Part shown: positions 22,559-33,378 of the stretch, piece after piece
How positions within the stretch are numbered: the first letter of the stretch is position 1
Layout of the letters: every line of letters begins with the position of its first letter
Source of the DNA: Fragum whitleyi
Taxonomy: Eukaryota; Mollusca; Bivalvia; Cardiida; Cardiidae
Length of the DNA stretch: 64,000 bases
Assembly: GCA_948146395.1 (NCBI GenBank)
Contig: OX411559.1
Coordinates: forward strand, 29,418,708 to 29,482,707
Direction: 5' to 3'
Notes under the pieces: generated by a model
The model's input: only the letters and a program-made list of their open reading frames with translations
What the model was told of the DNA's origin: nothing
Database searches by the model: none
Position numbers and translations under genes: made by a program

Positions 22559-22779
22559 CTAGACATTGACATCCATATGAGTAATCATGTGTCCCTGTAG
22601 TGACCCCTTCTGTTTGAATGCGCGTCCACAGACATTACATTTGAAGGGAGCCTCCCCTGTGTGGACCCGAATATGTGTCTGTAACTTCCAGTTGCTAGGG
22701 AAACCTTTCTTACAAATGTCACAAATATATCTATGATATTTTCCACTCCCATCCTGGATACTTGGTCTCCTGAAGCTAC
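22559..22779 (-). CDS. Two-finger C2H2 cassette exon 5
   Basis: Encodes 72 residues after a split codon (GT). Acceptor AG at 22780-22781 follows GATGATTTCTTTTC. A short polar spacer (SFRRPSIQDGSGKYH) leads to finger 1 CDIC...HIRVH, helix SNWKLQT with Trp at position 2, and finger 2 CNVC...HMITH, helix QKGSLQG. Linker HTGEAPF, with Ala in place of the usual Lys/Arg. Ends MDVNV then a stop. Finger 2 (FKQKGSL) resembles those of exons 6, 8 and 10 and recalls the KQKGNL helix of insect lola second fingers; that link is an inference from memory of the family. Confidence 0.88.
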
Positions 22780-22939
22780 CTGAAAAGAAATCATCTACTA
22801 TAGATATGGACACAAAAATCAGAATATACATGTATGTATTATTTTGAAGCAAAGAGAATGTGTGCAAGAACTACAAAATACTTGGAACATTAAAAACTTT
22901 GAAGGGTGACTTTTACCTTTGCATTGACAATGGAAGTTT

Positions 22940-23165
22940 GAACAAGGTGACAAATTGTCACAAGATACACCCGTTACACTGCTTGATGACCTTGTTTGAA
23001 TGACCTTGTATGAAAAACAATAAGGGGAAATTACTCAAAAATTAAGCTATGTAAAGTTACAATTCTTGCGGACTTCACTCTGTAATCATTTGAGGAACAT
23101 AGCTGCCAAGTTTGTAAGTCGGACCTAAGGTGACACAGGGATTGCTGACACCTGGACACATGGGG
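22940..23165. repeat. Pearl core fragment
   Basis: AATAAGGGGAAATTACTCAAAAATTA, CAATTCTTGCGGACTTCACTC: one diverged unit of the 156-bp core, without recognisable ends. Confidence 0.5.
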
Positions 23166-23227
23166 ATGATCACATAATACACATAATACTATATAATAGT
23201 GTCGTCTTTCAACCGGACTATAATATT

Positions 23228-24055
23228 AACTAGAAAGCCATGAATGGCTTGAATTGCTTGACAGGCTTGAAATTCCTGTTAAAGCAAATCTAAGTTTTGA
23301 CTAAATTTTAGATTTTTTGGGTTCTACTGATGTTGAAATGATTTTCAAAGTTTCCACTATAGAACATAAAGAAAAATGTCCTCCGCCAAGAAATAACATA
23401 TTTTTCATCCGATGACAATTATTTTTGGTAGACTGATAAAGGGTCACTCAAGGATCATTCAAGTGAAATAAGGTTGATATCTATCAATTACATTCTGAAA
23501 AAAAGATTTTCAAAGTTTCAACTGTAGAACATATAGAGAAATGACTTCTGCCCATAAAATACATATTTTTCATCCAATCAAAATTATAGACTCATTCCAG
23601 TGAAATTTGGTTGATATCCATCAATTACATTCTGAGAAAATGTATTCAAAGTTTCCACTATATAACATGTAGAGAAATGACCTCCGCCTATAAAATACAT
23701 ATTTTTCATCGATCACAATAATTTTTGGTAGACTGATAAAGGGTCATCCAAGGATCATTTATGTAAAATTTAATTGGTATCCATCTATTAGAATCTGAGA
23801 AAACACACATTTTACCATATTTGGAAATTAGCTATGTTTTTCATTGGATCCAAATTTCTTGAACAACTTTGAAGGAGTGTCACCAAAGGATCATTCCTGT
23901 GAAGTTTGGTTGACATTCATCCAGTAGTTTCTGACAAGATTATAAAAAAAAAGTTTACGACTATACGCATGGATGCAGGTACGGACTGACGGATTCATGA
24001 CGGACACAACACCATGACAATGGCCCCAGTGGCTTTCAGCCAGTGGAGCTAACAA
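23228..24055 (+). mobile_element. Pearl-like element, GCTCC/GGAGC subfamily
   Basis: Starts AACTAGAAAGCCATGAATGG (stem AGCCAT-GA-ATGGCT); ends CCAGTGGCTTTCAGCCAGTGGAGCTAA. Core as in 18598-19586. Followed within 120 bases by another element. Confidence 0.78.
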
Positions 24056-24161
24056 AACCAGATATCAATCATTTTGTAAAGTATATGAAGTAAGATTTCT
24101 TGGGTAACTTAAGGACCATGTAGCATAGATGGGTGGAGAGAAAGTCGACCATACAAGCAAA

Positions 24162-24375
24162 AGAAAAAGATGTGTTTGTGAAACACATATGCCCCCGTAA
24201 CAGCATTTTTTTTTTCAAAGTTTGACCTTGACAGATGATCTTGACCTTGTCACATGACCTTGACTTTGGTACCAGCGGATGCGGATCATTGAGATCTATC
24301 ATCATGCCAAATATTAGCCATGTATCATGAATAGGCTTGAAGATATTGGCAATGTTAAGTTTTTTGGGCGTAAAA
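24162..24375 (+). mobile_element. Pearl-like element, ATGCCCCCG subfamily, 3' truncated
   Basis: 5' stem TGTGTTT-GTG-AAACACA followed by TATGCCCCCG; core GACCTTGTCACATGACCTTG and GATCATTGAGATCTATCAT. The complementary 3' hairpin is missing. A full relative is at 56822-57099. Confidence 0.68.
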
Positions 24376-24754
24376 AGCCATCCAGCTTTGATGGTAATGT
24401 AATAATTTTCTGAAAACAGTCAAATTAAGAGGAAGGAGTTAAATTGTATATCTACAACTTGCCATTCAGCTATCAATATTTTTGACTATGTCTGTAATCA
24501 ATCACATTATAATGAAATCCTTTACTCATCTAAGTTTTAATTGAGCTACTAACACAATAAACATAATTAAATTGCCGAATCTATCCTTTGTGACTTTTAG
24601 CTCGAGTAAGGGGGTGTAATGTCCGAGGGGGCAATCATTTTTCAAATAAATACATTTAAAATGCCATAATTACACCTCGAGCAACCTTGGAATGCCACTA
24701 ATATTTGTGTAATGTTCCATCACTATTGAAACACTGTAGAGTTGGCCATATATA

Positions 24755-25335
24755 CACTCCTCAAAACTCCTAAGCGGCCACTTGCCTTTTCGGTCATATG
24801 TTATGAATGCCACATGGATTCATCCCGTTTCTGCTAATATAATACAGCCAAAACATTTATGAAATCAATAAGAGAAAAATCAGTGAAAAAATTCAACAAG
24901 AAATGTTTAAAAATTGAACGAAAGTAGGAGTACCCTCGATTTCAAAGTTAACATTGGTGGGTGGGGTATTTTTGACATTTCTGGCTAGGATAAGGAATGT
25001 GTACAAAGTTGTGGCATTTCTTATTATCTTTAGAAGTGCTCAGACGTTGTACCAGTGATATCAGTACAAAAAATTGATAGGATTTGCGTATTTCCTGTGT
25101 CGGAAAATTAAAATTTCTCTAAAAATTGTCATTTTTGAGACATTTGAATTTGAGGGTACATGCATTTAATTCCGTCTTAAGGACTAACTGATGCATGATT
25201 TTACAAAACAATCGGATAGGATGATGGTAGAATGGTACCTCTTTCGAAAGATAAAGTTGACATTTCAAAATAAAAGCGAAAATTGTGTGAAAAATGGAGA
25301 AAGGTAAGGTGGCCGCTTAGAACTTTTGAGTAGTG
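24755..25335. mobile_element. TA-flanked TIR element, 581 bp
   Basis: Left end CACTCCTCAAAACTCCTAAG then CGGCCAC; right end GTGGCCGCTTAGAACTTTTG then AGTAGTG; both flanked by TA (24753-24754, 25336-25337). The interior is non-coding. Consistent with a Tc1/mariner-type non-autonomous element. Confidence 0.72.
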
Positions 25336-25578
25336 TAGTTACTTGTATTGTATACAAATGGGGAAATTTATTGATAATATAAACAACGCTAATTCTTCAA
25401 CAAAAGTAGTTAAGAGTTCTAAAATATATCTTTCACATTTTCAGAGTGTGATAGACTTTTGATATCTTATGATGGTGGAGTTTGAAAATCGGCCAATATA
25501 TTCATACAACTACAGTTAGAAAGAAGGACAAAAAGACACATGGACAGCCAAGGTCATTCCTTTGATAATGTCATATCA

Positions 25579-25646
25579 ATGGATCGTGAAACAGTTGTAA
25601 CTGTCTGTATGTTTATAGGCAGTTACAACTGTTTTGCACTGATCCC
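25579..25646. mobile_element. Small palindromic MITE
   Basis: GGATCGTGAAACAGTTGTAACTG paired with CAGTTACAACTGTTTTGCAC, centre TATGTTTATAG. Same family as 6556 and 63145. Confidence 0.7.
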
Positions 25647-25799
25647 TTGCTGACATCTTGATGATTTCTTATTCTTGTAAGATCAAGAATCATTGTCAAT
25701 ATGTATATACTAATGTTTCCAAGAAATCATTCAATCTGTTTTCTGAAAGTTCAACAGAAATTGTCTGTGTGTTGAAATGATGTCATTGAGATCTTTTTA

Positions 25800-26100
25800 G
25801 CACTTCAAGAAACCATGCAATACAGCTTGAACCCCAGGTGGATAGACAGTGATCTTTAAAAACTTGTTTTTCCTTGAAACCTCATCAACAGATTTCGCAG
25901 TAAAAATCATAAGAAGGTAGCAATGTGCCATTGAAGAACTTTTTTCCTTGAAATCATACCAACAGATTTCTCTGTAAAACCAGGTAGGTAGCAATGTGCC
26001 ATTGAAGAGCTTTGAAAGCTCAACCTCAGATCTCACAGGTAAACCCCAAGTTGGGTAGCAATGATTCCTACAAGAGCTTATTTTACCTTGAAAGCTTCCA
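25800..26100 (-). pseudogene. Four decayed tandem finger-2 copies downstream of exon 6
   Basis: GGTAGCAATGTG..., ...GAGCT..TT.CCTTGAAA recurs at about 26054, 25987, 25916 and (weaker) 25845, each 67-75 bases apart, continuing the series that begins inside exon 6 (26129). Read on the minus strand, the remnants still show EIC..DFKEKSS..AH and KS..VSRKNK-like pieces, against CEIC.RAFKEKRALKGH in the exon. Stops and lost ligands show they are dead. Confidence 0.75.
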
Positions 26101-26110
26101 TAGACCTAAA

Positions 26111-26316
26111 TTAAAATTGCATGTGGGTAGCAATGTGTCCTTTTAGAGCTCGTTTTTCCTTGAAAGCTCGTCCACATATCTCACATTTAAAGGGTCTCTC
26201 TCCCGTATGTACACGTATATGTGCCTGTAGTTTAGAGTTGCTTATATGTGGCTTTTCACAATACGGACAAACAAACCTAAATGGATTTTCTTGTTGGTTG
26301 TTCTTGACCATGTAAC
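26111..26316 (-). CDS. Two-finger C2H2 cassette exon 6
   Basis: Encodes 67 residues after a split codon (GT). Acceptor AG at 26317-26318 behind CCTCTTTCTTTCAT. The spacer is short and Asn/Gln-rich (VKNNQQENPFRF). Finger 1 CPYC...HIRVH has helix SNSKLQA and lacks the usual Phe (EKPHI). Finger 2 CEIC...HIATH has helix EKRALKG. Linker HTGERPF. Ends THMQF then a stop. Four decayed finger-2 copies follow downstream. An ATG falls three codons into the exon, but the consistent phase and acceptor argue for splicing from upstream. Confidence 0.88.
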
Positions 26317-26389
26317 CTATGAAAGAAAGAGGATATGACTGTTATCAAACTTTACAGGTTTTTTTATACGTAGAAAAATGTGTCCATCA

Positions 26390-26632
26390 GGGCCCGGGGT
26401 TATAAAACTTTTCTCAGGCTCAATTCAAAATTTTCTCAAATTTCAATTTGAGCTTAAAGCCGTAATTCTGTTTTATTACTCATTTTTATGTATGAACATA
26501 AAAGATGATATTAATAAGTTGTTATAAATAGCAACTTATTTATATCATCTTTTATTTTCATACAGTTATTTTTAATCTAAAATTTGAGAAAATTGAGCCT
26601 GAGCCTGAGAAAAGTTTTATAACCTTGGGCCC
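26390..26632. mobile_element. TIR MITE with GGGCCC ends
   Basis: Left GGGCCCGGGGTTATAAAACT then TTTCTCAGGCTCAATT; right AAAAGTTTTATAACCTTGGGCCC, inverted over about 45 bases. ATCA occurs close to both ends and may be part of a target duplication. The centre has a second inverted pair (AAAAGATGATAT..AATAAGTT / AACTTATTTATATCATCTTTT). Confidence 0.68.
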
Positions 26633-26777
26633 AGATCAAAAACATGCACAAACCTACATGTATTGGTGAATGAAAAATGATGTGCCTGGTGTCTTGACTT
26701 TCTAACAATTCAATACATGCAACAACATCTAAAAAGATTGTCTTTTTTCTTTTTATCAAAGATGTATCTTGTATATG

Positions 26778-27367
26778 AAACAAGAGGGTAAGAATGGCCC
26801 TAACCTGCTCCCCTGAATTTTATTGGTCCAGTGAATCTCACCGAAGTAACTTTCTAGCAAAGTTTCATCCAGATGATGTTCCATTGATTGATTGAATGGA
26901 GTTTTATGTTTCTTACCATTTTTTCAGTACCATTGGGCAGCTGGAGCACCTAATAGTAGATTCCTGGTATTTCTCTCACCAGTACAATCATCACATCCTA
27001 ACCTAGCCTCCAACTGCTTTGCAACATAGGTCTATGATTATCAACCCATTGGTGAGAGACAAATAGTTGGAAAGAATGAGTGCCACCTTAGAGGATTAAA
27101 CCCGGGACCTCTAGATTTACAGTCCGAACCATTACCAACTGTGCTATGACAGAGGCCGAAATGATGTTCTAAGATTTCGAAGTGAAAAAATGCCTTGCAC
27201 TGCAATGCCCATATTAATAGGCCAATCAGAATTTTGCCAACAATTTTTTCAAAAGGGTCACCCAAGGAACATTCTGGCAAAGTTTCATTGAAACCAGCCC
27301 AGTGGTTCAGGAAAAGAAGTTCAGTGTAAGATGGACGATGCACAACAAACTTTGGGTGACCCTTAAA
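26778..27367 (+). mobile_element. Pearl-like element split by a SINE
   Basis: 5' end AACAAGAGGGTAAGAATGGCC, TGCTCCCCTGAATTTTATTGG. A SINE on the minus strand occupies about 26890-27158 (GGGCAGCTGGAGCACCTAAT; AACCCGGGACCTCTAGATTT; CATTACCAACTGTGCTATGA). The core resumes with CTGCAATGCCCATATTAATA and AAGGGTCACCCAAGGAACAT. The 3' hairpin is degraded. Confidence 0.65.
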
Positions 27368-27464
27368 CCTCCCCTTGTTTTATACTAATTTATTTTAGTT
27401 CAATTGCAACAAAAGCTTAAGCTTATAGAATCACTCTCAAACACTCAATCCTGATGTTTTCACA

Positions 27465-27645
27465 TCCCCGAGAGAGAGAGGCAATGGATAAAACCCACTG
27501 CTACCCAATATAACGGCTGGGTGAACTGGAGCTGGCTATTAAGAGTTTTGCCCATAAACACACCCCAGCGACAGTTGGGCTCAAACCACGGACCTCCAAG
27601 TCACGAGTCAAGTGCAAAACCTCCTCTTGACTAAGTAGTGCTCAA
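27465..27645 (-). repeat. Second type of tRNA-like SINE
   Basis: Read on the minus strand it has CCGTGGTTTGAGCCC (B box-like) downstream of AGTCAAGAGGAGGTTTTGC. The body ACCCACTGCTACCC...GGCTGGGTGAACTGGAGCTG differs from the main SINE family. Only this copy is clear here. Confidence 0.45.
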
Positions 27646-27659
27646 GTGAGCTAAAAAGA

Positions 27660-28250
27660 TCAGGATATGGTAATATTCTTATCTAATAATTAGTTAAAAT
27701 TTAGAGCCAGAGAAAATTTACCATGATTTCAAAACAACAGAAACATTTCTGTCTAAATAAACTACCTCTTTTAAGAACCATCAAATTCAAGTTTCAAAAC
27801 TCATCAATTTGTTATTAATTCTATATTCCAAATTACAAAGTAAAACCAGCAGTCTCTGAGGTTGTGTAAAACAATATCAACTCCCCTACCTACTAAATAA
27901 CCTAAGTCCAGCATCCCTATCTTCCTCAAAAATCAATGGACTTGAGCAAAACTACCGGTAATGTGTTTAACTGATGAAGAAAGTGCAATCTCACATACCA
28001 AAACTCAGCTTAGCACAAAACTTTAATGGTATGTCCCCTCAAGAAATATGTGAACCAAAATATAATCTAAATAGGCATTAGACAAACTTAAACAGTTGTG
28101 CAAGGACAACGTATATAATGGCAACAGAAAATGTCTGACCTTGTTTGAATGGCTTTTTTTTACTTATCATTTTGGAAAAACAATACTAAATGCAGAAACT
28201 ATGTTCTGGACAAAACCATGCAACCTTGATATTAAATGTGACATTGGCAG
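27660..28250. other. Intronic sequence, nothing recognised
   Basis: AT-rich, no coding frame or known repeat seen. Confidence 0.4.
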
Positions 28251-28256
28251 TTGAAA

Positions 28257-29217
28257 GATATCAAGAGGCCTAAGAGGGCCTGTATAGATCCACTAGTTTT
28301 CAAAATATTTATCAATGAGAAACTCAGTCAGATATGAAAGTTTACAAAGAAATTTGTGAAGAGGCCTAGATAGACAGAAAAGATTATTTTAGTGTAGGCT
28401 AAACCTTATATATTGAAAGCTGTTTTTCAAAATATGTAAAAGTATTGATTTCAAATAGGAAAACTTTCTTTATTAACTGGATATGTCTTGATGGATCTTT
28501 AACAATGAAACAATACTTTAATGGCAAGGAAAAATGACAAATCATTTTTGTGAGCATAAGCCCCACCAGGCCCCACCAATATATGGCCAATCTAAATTCT
28601 TCTTGGAGGAGACTAACCCAAGGGTCATTATCCAAGTTTGGTTGAAATTTGTCCATTGGTATGGGGGGAACACCTTTTAAAAGGGAAATTGAGCCCCTCC
28701 AGGCCAGGCCCTTATCTGGAGGTCAATAAAAAATTCTTTAACAGCTTGAGAAAAGAATCACCCAAGAAGCACTTATGCAATGTTTCATTTATATTGGTGC
28801 TATGGTTTGGGAGAAGATTTTTTTTAGTAAAAATGAGCCCCTCTCCTGCCCTACCCATATTTGGGGGTCCATCAAAATTTCTTTAACAATGCACATAAGG
28901 AGCATTAATGTCAAATTGGTTTAAATCAAGTCAATGGTTTTAGGGGAAGGTACTTTCTAAAGATTTTAAAGTGAGAATTAGTGCGGTGCTGTCACTCCCA
29001 TATTTGGGGGTCAATCCAAATTTCTTGAACAACTTAAGAAGATGGTTACCCAAGGAACAGTCATGCCAGGTTAAAATCAACCATAGGTCTAGGTGGAAAA
29101 GATGTTTAAAGAAAAGTTAAAGCAAGCACACACACATGCATAAACCACACATAAATACACGACAGAAACAACGCCATGACAATAGCATGCTTGCCTATGG
29201 CCAGTGGAGCTTATAAA
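28257..29217 (+). mobile_element. Pearl-like element, GCTCCAC/GTGGAGC relative
   Basis: 5' AAGAGGCCTAAGAGGGCCTG then GATCCACTAG; 3' TTGCCTATGGCCAGTGGAGC, TTATAAAA. Core units carry GGGTCA.TCCAAATTTCTT and GGTTTGGGAGAAGAT. Confidence 0.68.
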
Positions 29218-29350
29218 ACTGATTCAATCATCATTCTTTTCATTGAACAATAACAATTGTGTGATTTTTTTTAAACATGTTTATTAATTACAGAATTGTC
29301 CGAAGAAAAAAAAAAGGGGCTTAAAAAACAAAGGCATGTCCATGCAAGTA

Positions 29351-29526
29351 CAGTCAAACCTGTCTTAAGCAAGCACCCAAGGGACATTCATAAAGTCCTT
29401 GCTTAAGACAGGTGCTTGCCTAACAGGTCAATTTCAGTGCAATTGTTTTATTTGGGAACTCAGTGGCCGCTTGCTTAAGACAGGTTGCATGCTGAATACA
29501 GGTGGCCGCTAACACAGGCTTGACTG
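29351..29526. mobile_element. TA-flanked MITE with CAGTCAAACCTGTCTTA ends
   Basis: CAGTCAAACCTGTCTTAAGC at the left, CACAGGCTTGACTG at the right, TA on both flanks. Same family as 16019-16196, in the opposite orientation with respect to internal words. Confidence 0.75.
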
Positions 29527-29754
29527 TATCAAAGTGACAACTGACAAGTACAACATCGAAATAAACATCCATCTTTTCAAAATAAGGGGAGCATAAAGCT
29601 CAGTAATTTCTTACTTTCAATTATGATAGAAATTGTGTCTAAAATTTAAGTGTTGCAGTTTACATGAAAGTAAAATTATACTCTTAATAAACTTTCCTTA
29701 AACTTTCATTTGGGATACATTTAGATTTTCAATATTTCAAAGAAGGAAAAATTG

Positions 29755-31315
29755 AAACAAGAGGCCATAGAGGGCCTGTTTCGCTCCACTGGCTTAAAAA
29801 TCTCAAGATTTGAAAGAGAGATATTGAAAGTAGAAGGTAATGAAAGTAACCAGCATTCAGAAGGAATTACGACTTTTTCTAAGTTGAAACTGACTTATGA
29901 AGAGATGAACTTATTTAACTTAAAATTACAAGGTAAAAACTATTTAGATATCACTTTCAAACAAGAGGACAGGAATGGCCCTAAACTGCTCACCTGAATT
30001 TTATTGATCAAGTGGATCTTATCCAATCAAAATTTCATGAATAATTTTTGAAGAGGGTCAACCAAGGAATTTTCTAGCATAGTCTCATTGAAATAGATCC
30101 AAAGGCTCATGAGGAGATATTTTTCCAAGATTTCAGACTCAAATAAGCCACGCCTTGCCACGCCTATACTTGGGTATCAATCTTAATTTCTTGAACAACT
30201 TTGGAAGAGAGTCACCCAAGGAACATTCTGTTAAAGTTTCATTGAAATCGGCTAAATGGTTCAGCAGGAGATGAGGTTCAAAGATTTTTGTGTCAAAATT
30301 AGCCCCACCCTGCCATGCCCATATTTGGGGGTCAATCCAAATTTCTAGAACAACTTTAGAAGAGGGTCACCCAAAGTACATTCTGGTTAAGTTTCATTGA
30401 AATCAGCCTTATGGTTCAGGAGATGTCATTAAAAAATTTCAGGGTCAAAATAAGCCCCACCCTGCCATGCCCATATATGGGGGTCAATCCAAATTTTTTG
30501 AACAACTTCAAAAGAGGGTCACCCAAAGTATATTCTGGTTAAGTTACATTGAAATCAGCTTTATGGTTCAGGAGGAGATGTTACTAAAAAATTTCAGGAG
30601 CAAAATTAGCCCCGCCCTGCCATGACCATATTTGGGGGTCAATCCAAATTTCTTGAACAACTTTAAAAGAGTGTCACCCAAGGAACATTCTGGTAAAGTT
30701 TCATTAAAATTGGCCCAATCATTCAGGAGGAGATGTCATTCAAAGATGTCGGGGTCAAAATAAGCCCTGCCCTGCCACGCCAATATTTGGGGGTCAATCC
30801 AAATTTCTTGAACAACTTTAGAAGAGGGTCACCCAAGGAACATTCTGGTAAAGTTTCATTGAAATTGGCGCAATGGTTCAGGAGGAGATGTCGTTGAAAG
30901 ATTTCCGGGTCAAAATTAGCCCCGCCCTGCCATGCCCATATTTGGGGATCAATCCAAATTTCTGGAACAAATTTAGAAGAGGGTCACCCAAGGAACTTTC
31001 TGGTAAAGTTTTATTGAAATTGGCCCAGTGGTTCAGAAGGAGACGCCATTCAAAGATTTTGGGGTCAAAATAAGCCCCACCCTGCCACACCCATATTTGG
31101 GGGTCAATCCAAATTTCTTGAACAACTTTAAAAGAGGGTCACCAAAGGAACATTCTGGCCAAGTTTCGTCAAAATCCACCCATTTGTTTAGGGGGAGAAG
31201 ATGTTTAAAGAAAAGTTTACGCACGCACACACGCATGGATGCACGCACCAACGGAGGCACGACGGACACCTCGCCATGACAATAGCTCGCTGGCCTTCGG
31301 CCAGTGGAGATAATA
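29755..31315 (+). mobile_element. Long pearl-like element with a second 5' end inside
   Basis: The outer 5' end (AAACAAGAGGCCATAGAGGG, CGCTCCACTGGC) matches the 3' end GGCCAGTGGAGATAATAA. A second, different 5' end (AAACAAGAGGACAGGAATGG, GCTCACCTGAA) begins at about 29958 and leads into at least seven core units of about 133-150 bases (CCTGCCATGCCCATATTTGG; AGAGGGTCACCCAAGGAACA). Either a nested insertion or a recombinant. Confidence 0.75.
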
Positions 31316-31940
31316 AACAAATAACATTGAGAAGCCTAGGCATCGACATAATGCAATAAGAATATTTACAGACTGTTTGGAGAGAGGAAAAGACCTTAAC
31401 TATCTACTGACTGCATAATGAAGACTCTGGTCAGACTGTGCAAATGTACCAGAGGTTATGCTATGTGGTCATGTGTGCATTGGAAATGTTACGCACAGGA
31501 TCATATTCAGTGGAAGCCTTAAGTTATATCAGAGTTATCACATGACAAGATCTTTGCAAAGGAGAATACAATACAATATAATATCTTTAAGCATTCGGTT
31601 TTACTATTTTCATATTGTGCAATAACTAAAATTGGAAGAAAATCTTAATAAAATCATCAATATAAAAAAATGTTCCTTTAAAAGTGAAGGGAATTAGCGA
31701 CAAGTTTCTGGCAATCGGCTCTTACTAAAATTTTTACATTAAGGAATTTTTGACAAAATCATGCAGTCTCTAAATGAATCATTTTAAATTGAATTCTAAT
31801 TCTTTTTTATCTCTCATCAAGCTGAATTGGTTGTGAAAATAAGTTTCTCTACAAATGTTATTCCAAGAAAACATTTCTGTAGTACAGGATATTTCATGTG
31901 CTTCCACAATAAAATTTTTCTTGCTCTTGACAGTTGTTAA

Positions 31941-32169
31941 CCCTTGCCATGCTGAATAAAAATCTTTGCAAAATAAATGTTAAATCAAAGTGCTAGAAGC
32001 ACTGGAAGTTGCAAAATGTTAGTGAGTATTGATTTCAGAAATGCATTGTTTTACACCTGTCTGGTTTAAAAATGAAATTCAGGTGGTATGGACTGCAGAT
32101 ATGTGCAGGCTGATGTTTGTCCATACCTCGTGCCAAAGCAGGAATATTCCAGGATCAGCATGACAAGGG
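31941..32169. mobile_element. piggyBac-like TTAA MITE, insertion private to copy 1
   Basis: TTAA (31937-31940) then CCCTTGCCATGCTGAA; right end TTCC.GGATCAGCATGACAAGGG followed by TAAAG. The duplicate copy reads TTGTTAAGATTTG without the element (about 39450-39462), so the empty site has a single TTAA. TTAA target duplication and CCC-starting ends are typical of piggyBac-type elements. Confidence 0.75.
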
Positions 32170-32468
32170 TAAAGATTTGCCTCCAAAACAAGTTGGCCGT
32201 AGCCATCATGTGTTGCTTGGGTATTGGTCATTAAATATTAGTTATGACATTTTTTCCGTGAAATATAGAACACAAACAGTAATTTGTTTTACCTTACATA
32301 TTTTTTCATTATTTAGTAAATGTCAAAAAAAAAGAAAAAAAAAATTGTCCACAATTTTTCACATCATATATTACATTACAGGGTATAGACTTTGTAAAAC
32401 AAGTCATTGATGTTGCAAGAACAACAATGCGCTGTTCCGTACAAAACTGTTATTGACTTTGAAGGATG

Positions 32469-32525
32469 GAGAGGATGTGTCTGTAACGATATATTTATCC
32501 TCGAACGATTTAAAAGAAAAATTTG
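32469..32525 (-). pseudogene. Decayed finger-2 copy downstream of exon 7
   Basis: GAGAGGATGTGTCTGTAACGAT, ATTTATCCTCGAACG repeats exon 7 finger-2 sequence (GAGAGGATGTGTCGCTGTAA, GTTTCTCCTTGAAAG) at an offset of about 98. The equivalent decayed copy behind exon 9 is at about 39771-39825. Confidence 0.65.
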
Positions 32526-32552
32526 TGAGGAGGATATATCATATTATCTGTA

Positions 32553-32749
32553 TTACTGGTGTTTTGAGAGGATGTGTCGCTGTAAGGATCGTTTCTCCTT
32601 GAAAGCCGCCTCACACATTGTACATTCGAATGGTTTCTCTCCTGTATGTTTACGGATATGTGCCTCTAACTTCCACTTGCTTGGACATGGCTTGTTGCAG
32701 TGGGGACAAACAAATTTGAAAAACGCAGCAGGAGGTACCAATCTGGAAC
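32553..32749 (-). CDS. Two-finger C2H2 cassette exon 7
   Basis: Encodes 64 residues after a split codon (GT); the shortest cassette. Acceptor AG at 32750-32751 behind TTTATTCTTCTGT. Spacer SRLVPPAAFFKF. Finger 1 CPHC...HIRKH has helix SKWKLEA, Trp at position 2 and Cys replacing the core Phe (NKPCPSK). Finger 2 CTMC...HILSKH has helix EKRSLQR and an H-x4-H end. Linker HTGEKPF. Ends KHQ then stop. Its duplicate is exon 9; they differ at helix position 1 of finger 1 and at positions -1 and 6 of finger 2, that is, partly at base-contacting positions. Confidence 0.88.
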
Positions 32750-32759
32750 CTACAGAAGA

Positions 32760-33367
32760 ATAAATAAAGGATAATCCTTTGTTTCAGTGTAAGATTAATG
32801 TACTGGTATATTTAATCGAGTGAACAACAAAAGCATTGTTTTCACGAGAAAATATAGCTTTTCTTGTTCAAGAAATAAACCAATCTTTCTTATACGAAAA
32901 ACAAAAGAATATTCTAATTCTTTAATGCACAAATGAGACAAAATGTGAAAATTTCAGGACAAATTTACTTAAAACATGTCATTCTGTTTGGATTGCTGTG
33001 CAATATTCATGATGACGTTGCTTTGGGGGCTCTGCTTAGATGACATCAGATAGGATGAATTGGACAAAAGCCAGCAACAAGTTTTTGATAATCTCACTGG
33101 TGAGATAGCGAGTTTATAAAGTTGATGATCCCCCCATTATTCCTCTATAAACCACTAATAGCATTAAAGAAGAAAGGATAACTGTTTCAATTTTCAAATA
33201 CTTGTATCAGATACATCATGAAATGTAACATGTCTGACATGACAGAAAATTGCAGGGGTTTTGTTGATACGTATACTAAAGCACTAAATCTGGAAATATC
33301 ATTACTGTATTATTAAAGAGGTTTAGGCAAAACAGCTAAGGAAAATTTTGTGTAAAACAATGGCTTG
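32760..33367. other. Intron upstream of exon 7, duplicated unique sequence
   Basis: Non-coding; matches about 40060-40690 in the duplicate (for example AATGCACAAATGAGACAAAATGTGAAA, TCATGATGACGT). No other feature. Confidence 0.5.
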
Positions 33368-33378
33368 GTTCATTACAA

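Noticed and set aside
30873..31320. Several overlapping frames of 66-95 codons
   Set aside because: They are translations of the pearl core units on both strands, repeated with the unit period.
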